From Ectothiorhodospiraceae bacterium (GTDB taxonomy: Bacteria > Pseudomonadota > Gammaproteobacteria > HK1), in assembly GCA_024234875.1 (NCBI GenBank), contig JACKNM010000004.1, positions 248,001 to 312,000 of the forward strand: a stretch of 64,000 nt of DNA, given 5' to 3'. This document shows positions 16,303 through 25,300 of the stretch, piece by piece. Positions within the stretch are counted from its first letter, which is position 1; each line of letters starts with the position of its first letter. Made by a program: the position numbers and the translations under genes. The notes beneath the pieces are model-generated. The model was not told the DNA's origin. It did no database searches and saw only the letters and a program-made list of their open reading frames with translations.

Positions 16303-19300
16303 ATGAAGCTCCGGTGGCCGCGAGGCGGGCCCGCGATCGGCAGACGCGGGTGGCGTCCCGAGCGCGGCGCTCTCCCCCTCCTGCTCGAACGCCTCGAGGA
16401 CCGCGTCCTTCTCGCCGCCGACCCCGTCGGCGCGGTGGACATTCCGGCCGACGCGTTCATCAACGAGGACTTCTCGTTCTCGGTCAGCTTCGACAACGAC
16501 CCCGGGCTGCCGCCGGATCCGGGCACCGACGCCGGCTTCGGCCCCTTCCTCGATCTCGTGGTGCCACGCTCGATCGCGGTCAACGGCGCGAGCTACCTCG
16601 GCGCCGCGGTCACCCTCGAGGTCGCCGGCGTCTGGGACGCGGGCGCGGGCGTGTGGCGCGAGTCGCTGCCCGGCGGCGACGAGGTCGCCGAGCACCCACT
16701 CGAAGCCGGACTCGCGCTTCCCACCGGGGTGAACGACGGCGACCTCTGGTACCTGATCGAGCTTCCCTTCGGCAGCTTCACCCCGGAGCAGCCGGCGGCG
16801 CAGATCACGTTCGACGCGACCCTCGACAAGACCCTCGGCGCCGAGGTCGGCACGCCGCTCGACATCCTCGCCACCCCAGGTTTCCGGTTCGGCCTCGACC
16901 CGCTCGCCAACCCGGGCGCCGACCCCGCGGTGCAGGGCGCGACCGCGACCGGTACCGTCACTCCGACGGTCATCGAGTTCACCAAGACCTTCGACCCGAA
17001 CGAGAACGAGACCGCCACCGGCCCCAACTACCCGGTGACCTTCCGGCTCGAGGTCGACATCGCCAATGGCGAGACCGTCACCGACATCGACATCCGTGAC
17101 TTCCTGCCGGGCGAGTACGCCTATCTGCCCGGGACCATCTCGGTCGACGCCTCGGGCGCGGCAGCGTCGAGCGGCATCGTCGTCGTCGACACCCCGGTCG
17201 CCGGCCAGCCGAACCTCGCGCCGGACAACGACTTCCTGATCGAGGTCGGCTCGATCACCGGCACCACCTCGTCGACCGACCTCGTCATCACCTACCAGGT
17301 CTTCGTCACCGAGCTCGACGCCGACGGAAATCCGGTCATCGACCCGGTCACGGGTGCCGCTCGGGACTCGACCAACGACGCGCGGCTCGAGAACGCGCTC
17401 TACGACGCCGACGAGGACGGCACCGGAGAGGTCGCGCTGCCCGCCATCGACGACGCCGCGACCGACGTCACCCTCACCGACCGCTCGATCGCGGTGCAGA
17501 AGGGTGTCGCGCCGGTCGGCGGGGCGGCGGTGCTGCCCGGCGCCGGGCTCGAGTACACGCTGAGCTTCCAGGTCTCGGACTTCTTCGCCTTCCAGGATCT
17601 CGTCCTCGACGACACCTTCACCGACGGCCAGCGCTTCGACGCCGGCTTCACGCCGACCTTCAGCGTCACCGAGAACGGCGTCACCACCGTCGGCAGCTTC
17701 GACGCCGCCAACTTCACCGTGACCCTGAACGCCGGCGTCGACGGCAGCACCGACGTCCAGTTCAGGCTCTCCGACCAGCTCGTGCTCGCCGGTGTCGACG
17801 GCGTGCTCGAGGGAGACCAGGCGAGCGGGAGCGCGGCCGGCAGCGGCGGAACGGTCGGCACGATCACCTTCCGCACCGTGGTGCAGGAGGACTACAGCGA
17901 CACCTTCCCGTCCGGGGACGACAGCGTCGACCTCGGTGACCGCCTCGGCAACGACGTGACCGTCACCGGCACCGTCGTCGGCGGCGGCGTGGTCACCGAC
18001 GGCAGCAGTGCCGGCGTGGTGGTCGAGGGCCTCGAGCCCGGCAAGACCATCTTCGCCATCGACGGCAACACCGGGTTCACCCAGGTCACCACCTCGCCGG
18101 GACAGACCGTCACCTACCGGTTGCGCGCCGAGCTACCGAGCGGCGACGTCGAGAACCTCGTGTTCGACGACTTCCTGCCATTGCCGGTGTTCCGCGCCGT
18201 CGAGTTGACCGGCGGAGCGGCGGTCGCCGGCGCGGCCGGCCTGGTCGGCGCATTCGCAGGCGTGCCCGCTGGCGGCACCATCACCTTCGGACCCGACCAC
18301 ACGTTGCCGGGTGGCGGCACGCTGGTGCGCGACGACGGCACCCCGTGGCTCGCGGCGACCGATCTGCTGGTCACCACCGACGCCACCGGCAACACCGTGC
18401 GTTTCGAGCTCGGCAGCTTCGACGATCCGAGCGACGGCGGGCCCTACGTCATCGACCTGCTGTTCACCGTCACCACCACCGACGAGCCGTTCGCCGACGG
18501 TCTGTTCCTCACCAACCAGGCGCAGACCACCTACGGCACCACCGGCAACGAGGTCGCCACCGCCACCGAGATCGTCCAGATCGAGCTGACCCAGCCCGAG
18601 CTGCGGTTGACCTCCGGGGTGGTCGCGACCGACGCCGCGGCCGGCATCTTCAGCGCCGACGTCGGCCCCGCCGGCGTCACCTTCGACGCCCCCGGCCTCG
18701 CGGGCGCGCCGTTCACCGGTGCCATCACCACCGCCGGGCTCGACGTGACCCCGGTCGACGCCGATCTCGTCGACGTCGACGCCGGAGACCTCGTCACCTT
18801 CGCCATCGTGGTCGAGAACACCGGCCAGCGCGACGCCTTCGACCTGCTGCTGCGCGACCTCCTGCCGGCAGGGTTCGAGGTGCCGACCGGCGGACCGGGC
18901 CTCAATCTCCAGGCGTTCCTGGGTGACGGCACCGCGCTCACCTTCACCGATCAGGCCGGCGGGGCGATCGCGGCAGCCGACGTCGCGAGCTACTTCTTCG
19001 GCAACGTCGCCGGCGCCGGCGACAACGGCGGCATCCGCCTCGTCGACCCCGCCGATGGCGCCGGCACCGGGGGCGCAATCGCGGCCGGTGTCAACGCCGC
19101 CACCGACACCGAGAACGCCACCGGCTCGAACGTGCTGGTGCTGACCTTCGACCTGCGCGCGGTCGACGACGTGGCGCCGAGCGTCACCGCGACCTCCGGC
19201 GCCGAGCTCCTCGAGTACGCCGCGGTCAACGCCGGCAACGACTTCACCGCCGGCGCCACCGGGCCGTGGGACGACACCGCGAGCGTCACCATCACCGACC

Positions 19301-22300
19301 CGGAGGTCGCGAAGACCGTCACCGCGACCAGCGAGCCGTCGACCACCGGTACCAACGTCGCCATCGGTGAGGTCGTGACCTACACCCTGACCGTGACCCT
19401 GCCCGAGGGCGAGGTGGACGGCTTCGAGATCACCGACGACCTGCCAGCGGGGATGGCCTTCGTCCCGGGCTCGGCCGCGGTGGTGGCCGGCACCTTCGCC
19501 GGTACCATCCCGGCCCCCACGGTCACCTCGGCCGGCGGCGCGGGCGATCCGATCACCTTCGCGTTCGGAACCGTCACCACCACCGCCTCGACCGGCACCG
19601 CCGACAACGTCTTCACCATCACCTACCAGGCGACGGTGCTCGACGTGCCCGGCAACGACGGCGTGCTGCCCGGGCGCACCGCGCTCGCCAACGACGCGAG
19701 CTTCGTCTACGCGAGCAACCCGGACGGCCCCGCCACCGCGGTCGACGGCGGCAGCGCGACGGTCACCGTGGCCGAGCCCGATCTCCGCGTGATCAAGGAC
19801 TTCGACCCGGACGCGGCCGACGCCGGCGACACCGTCGAGATCACCCTCACGCTCGACAACTCGAACGGCGTGGCGCCCGCGTTCGACGTGGTCTTGAGCG
19901 ACCTGGTCGACGCCACCCGCTTCGGCGCCGTCACCGAGGTCACCACGCCGGCCGGCTTCACCTTCGACTTCGACGGCATCGCCGCCGACACCGTGACCTA
20001 TACCGCGGACCCGGGCGTCGCGGTCGCCGCCGGCGCAAGCCTCGACTTCACCTTCTCGGTGACCCTGACCGCCGCCGTCGCCCCCGGCGAGACGATCACC
20101 AACACCGCCCAGATCACCGCCGGCTCGACCCTGCCGGGGGCGGATGCGAACGAGCGCGACATCCCGAACCGGACCGGCAGCGACGATCTCCCGGTGACCG
20201 CGCCGACCATCGACAAGGAGCTGGTCTCGACCGCGGTGGTCGACGCCGGCAACGCCGCCGACGAGGCGGTGGTCGGCGAGCTCGTCACCTATCGAGTGAC
20301 GGTGACCGTGCCCGAGGGCGTCACCGGCAACGTGCTGGTGGTCGACACCCTCGATGCCGGCCTCGCGTACGTGGACATCACCTCGGTGACCCGCTCCGGC
20401 GCGGCGCTGACCACCGACGTCGGCGCTGGCGACTTCAGCGACGCGGCCGGCGTGTTCGAGACCGCGATCGGCGCCCAGGGCGGCTCGGTCACCTTCGATC
20501 TCGGCACCATCACCAACGCCGACACCGACAACGCGGTGGCCGAGACCGTCGTCATCACCTACACCGCGGTGGTGCTCGACGTCGCGTCGAACCAGGACTC
20601 ACCGGCGACCGCGCTCGACAACAGCGCCCGTCTGACCGCCGACAACGGCGTCGACACCACCGACTCCGCCGCCGCGGTGACCGTCATCGAGCCCCAACTC
20701 GAGGTCGTGCACACGGCCGAGATCGGCACCGCCGGCAGCGGCGTCACCGAGGGCGACGCCGACGACACCGTCGTCTACACCCTGACCATCCGCCACACCG
20801 GCCCCGGCCAGCCGAGCGCGTTCGACGTCTCGCTCCGCGACACGCTCCCGGCCGAGCTGCTCGGCGCGACCATCACCGGAGTCACCGACAGCGCGGGGAC
20901 GCTGGTGCCGGCCGACTTCGAGATCGCCGCCGGCGTGGTCCAGGTCGCCGGCGGCGGCACCTTCGACATGCCGACCGATCGCGTGGTCACCATCGAGGTC
21001 ACCGGGACGCTGGCGACCACCGTGGTCCCCGAGCAGTCGATCGACGCCGTCGCCGAGATCGCGTGGTCGAGCCTCGACGGCGACGTCACCGACACCTCCC
21101 CCGAGGTGACCAACGGCACCGACCGCGAGCGCACCGGCACCCTCGGCGGCGGCGCCGCGCCGGACGACTACGACGCCGACGCCACCGCGACCATCACCAT
21201 CGCCGGGCTCGACCTCGACAAGACGCTGGCCGCCACCTCCGAGTCGCACACCGCCGGCGGCGACGTCGCGATCGGCGAGATCGCGCGCATGCGCCTGGTG
21301 GTCGAGCTGCCCGAGAGCACCTTCGCCAACCTCCAGCTCCGCGAGCTGCTTCCCGACGGGATGGTGTTCCTCGACGACGGCACCGCGCGCGTCGCCTTCG
21401 TGAGCGACGGCGGCATCACCTCGACCGACCCGGCGGCGAGCGGAGCCGAGGACTGGTCCATCGTCGACGCGGGCGCCTTCGTGGTCGGCGACGAGGCCAC
21501 CCTCGCCGGCATCACCCCGACCTTCGCGCTCGACGACGACGCGGTCTCGACCTCGACCCTGGTCGACGACGACGCCTATTTGTCGGGCACCGACGTCGTG
21601 TTCCGGCTCGGCGACGTGGTGAACGCCGACGGCGACGCCGACCTCGAGTTCCTGATCATCGAGTTCAACGCCCTGGTCGAGAACGTGGCCGGCAACGTCG
21701 CGGGCGTCGACCTCGACGACACCTTCGTCGTCGACGCCAACGGCCAGACGGCGATCAGTGGCCCGTCCAACACCCTCACCCTCACCGTGGTCGAGCCGCA
21801 ACCGACGGTCACCACCACCATCGACGTCTCCCCGACCGACGGCGGCGACGTCATCGAGTACCTGATCACGGTCTCCAACGCCGGCGGCACCGCCGCCGCG
21901 CTCGACACCGTGCTCACCGACACCCTCGACCCGGCGCTAGGCAACGTGACGGTCGCGGTCGACTCGACCGTCGGCACCGTGACCGGAGTGGTCGACAACA
22001 CCGTCGGCAACGCGGTGTCGGTGACCATCGGCCAGATCGACGCCGGCGCGAGCGTCACCTTCCGCGTCCGCGCCGAGGTCTCGGACACCGTCGACGCCGG
22101 ACTCGAGATCCCGAGCACCGCGAGCGTGGTCAGCAGCTCGCTCCCGGGCGCGAGCGGCACCGCGGCGAATCCGACCGGCTCCGTCGTGCCCGGCGCCGCC
22201 GGCACCGCGAGTGGCGAGCGCGACGGCAGCGGCGGGGTGAACGACTACGCCGCGAGCGACGACGCCGACGTCACGCTGGCCACCCCGGCCATCGACCTCC

Positions 22301-25300
22301 TGCCGCTCGCCGACGACGAGCCGACCATCGGCGAGCAGGTGGTGTGGGACATCCTGGTGACCCTGCCCGAGGGCACGACGCGAGCGCTGGTGGTCGACGC
22401 CGCGCTGCCTCCGGGTGTCGGCTTCGACGCGGTCGCTCTGATCACCACCGCGGCGGCGAGCGGCGGGCGCCTTGGGACCGACTACGGCGGCGCGCTGCCG
22501 GTGCCCACGGTGACCTCGCCGCCGGGCAGTGGCGGGCTGCTGACGCTCGACTTCGGCGACACCGTGAATACTGCCGACGGCGACGGCGGCAACGACACCT
22601 TCCTGGTCCGGATCACCACCACCGCGCTCGACGAGCTCGCCAACCAGGCCGGGCGCACCCTGCCGGCGACCGCCGAGCTCGACTACACGAACCCGCAGAG
22701 TGGCGCGACCACCGTGGCCGACCCGACGGCGGAGACCGCGACCGTCGTCGAGCCGGTGCTGACCCTCGACCAGACCGTCGTCTCGGCCCCGACCACGGGT
22801 CTCGACGCCGGAGCGGTGGTCACCTACCGCGTGACCTTCGCCAACACCGCGCCCGCGAGCACCGCGGACGCCTTCGACGTCGTCGTCGCCGATCGCCTGC
22901 CCGACTTCCTCGCGATCCAGGGCCCGATTCGCGTGGTGAGCGGCCCGGCGGGCCTCGACGCCACCGACTTCACCATCGGCTCCGCCGGCGCCGGCGCCGA
23001 CAACACACTCACCAGCGCGGCCTTCGACCTCGCGCTCGGTGAGAGCGTGGTCATCGAGTACGACGCCCTGATCCGCGACACCGTCACCCCCGGCGTGGAC
23101 CTCACCACCGCGGCCGATCTGTCGTGGACCTCGCTCCCCGGCGCGGTCGCGGGCGAGCGCGACGGCTCCGACGGCGTGCTCGACGACGGCAGCATCGACG
23201 ACTACCGGCTCCTCGACGACACCACCGTCGGCGTGGCCGAGCGCATCGACATCACCCAGACCGTGGTCGCGACCAGCGAGCCCTCGACCGGTACCGTCGA
23301 GCACGACGGGGCGCTCGACGACGTGCTGATCGGCGAGGTCGTCACCTACGAGGTGACGATCGACCTCTTCGAGGGCACCACCCCCGGCGCGGTCCTCACC
23401 GACGTGCTGCCGACCGGGTTCAGCTTCGTGCCCGGCTCACTCGTCGTGACGCCCGGCGCGCCGGGGATGACCACCGGCTTCGTCGACGAGGCAACCAACG
23501 TCACCTTCGTCGGCTCGACCCTGACCGTCGATCTCGGCGACATCGTGAACCCCGGCGACAACGACGCCGGCAACGATCGCATCACGCTGCGCTTCGAGGC
23601 GCGGGTGGACGACGATCCGGCGAACGTCGACGGCACGGACCGCGTCGCCGACGCCACCATCACCGCCGACGGAGCCGCCGGCGCGGGCACCCTGACCGCG
23701 AGCGACGACGCCACCGTCGAGGTGGTCGAGCCCGAGCTGGTGGTCTCCAAGGACTCGACCGCGTCCCGCGTCGACGTCGGCGACATCCTCGAGTTCGTGG
23801 TCACCGTCGACCACACCGCCGCCTCGACCGCGTCGGCCCACGACGTGGTGGTCATCGACGACTTGCGCAACGCCGTGCCCGGCTCGACGCCTGGCACCGA
23901 CACCGACTACGCGCTGCAGGTCGGCTCGGTGGTGGTGATGCTCGGTGGCGTCGACGTCACCGCCACCGCGCTGGTGACCGGCAACACCCCCGGCGACACC
24001 ACGGTCGAGGTCCGGCTCGACAGCTTCGACCGCGCCGACGGGCCGCTGGTGATCACCTACGAGGCCGAGGCCACCGTCGACCTCAACCCGGCCGGTGACG
24101 CGGCCCGCAACACCGCCACCGTGACCTTCGACAGCATTCCGGGCGCCGGCACCGGGCGGGTCGACACCCTGACCGCGACCCACGACGTCACCGTGCCGTT
24201 CGAGACCTTCGAGCCGACGATCGACAAGACGGTGACCTCGACCTCGGTCGACAGCACCGGCACCGGCCAGTTCGACGGCCTGCTCACCGATCTGGCCCCC
24301 GGCGAGGTGGCGACCTACACGCTGACGGTGACGGTGGACGACGGGACCTACCCGGATCCGCTGGATCTCCTGATCACCGACGCGCTCCCGGCCGGCCTCG
24401 CCCTGGTGCGCGCGCCGACGCTCGCCGACATCACCGTCGGCAGCGACATCGTCCTCGGCGCCGGTGGCATCACCATCACCACCGCGGATCTGGTCGGCGG
24501 CGACGGGTTGCTCGATCAGGTCGAGATCAGGGTCGACCTCGATCAGGTGCTGAACCCGGGCGGCAGCCTGGTCCCGAACCAGATCGTCATCCCGCTCGAG
24601 GTGGTGCTCCAGGATCTCCCGGGCAACACCGCCGGCACCGCGCTCGCCAACACCGCGAGCCTGTTCTTCGTGCCGGGCGCCGGCGGCACCACGGTGCCGG
24701 TCGACCAGGACACCGAGACGGTCGAGGTGGTCGAGCCGCGGCTCACCGTCGACAAGGTGGCCGACGACGACACGCCGAACCCGGGCCAGGCGGTGACCTA
24801 CACCATCACCGTCGCCCACGACCGCGACGGCATCGGCGCCGACAGCACCGCGGTGGCGCGCGAGGTGCGGATCACCGACCTTCTCGCCGACACCGGTCTC
24901 GAGCTGATCGCCGGCACGGTACTGGTGAGCTCCGGACCGGGCGGCGATCTCGGCACCGTCACCATCGTCAGCGGCAACACCGCCGGTGACGCCCAGGTCG
25001 ACGTGGTGGTCGACCGGCTCGACCTCGACGAGACCCTGACCGTCACCTTCCAGGCCACCGTCGCCGCCGGCGTGAGCCTCGGCGACACGCCGGACAACAC
25101 CGTCGAGGTGGCCTACGACGCGACCCCCGGGGACGGCGACCAGGACCGCGTCGAGACCGCCACCGCGACCGAGACGCTGACCGTGGTCGGCCCGGATCTG
25201 GTGGTCGACATCAGCGACGGGGTGACCGAGGTCGGCCCGGGCGACACCGTGACCTACACCATCACGGTCACCAACAAGCCGGGCGCCTTCGCCGACGACG

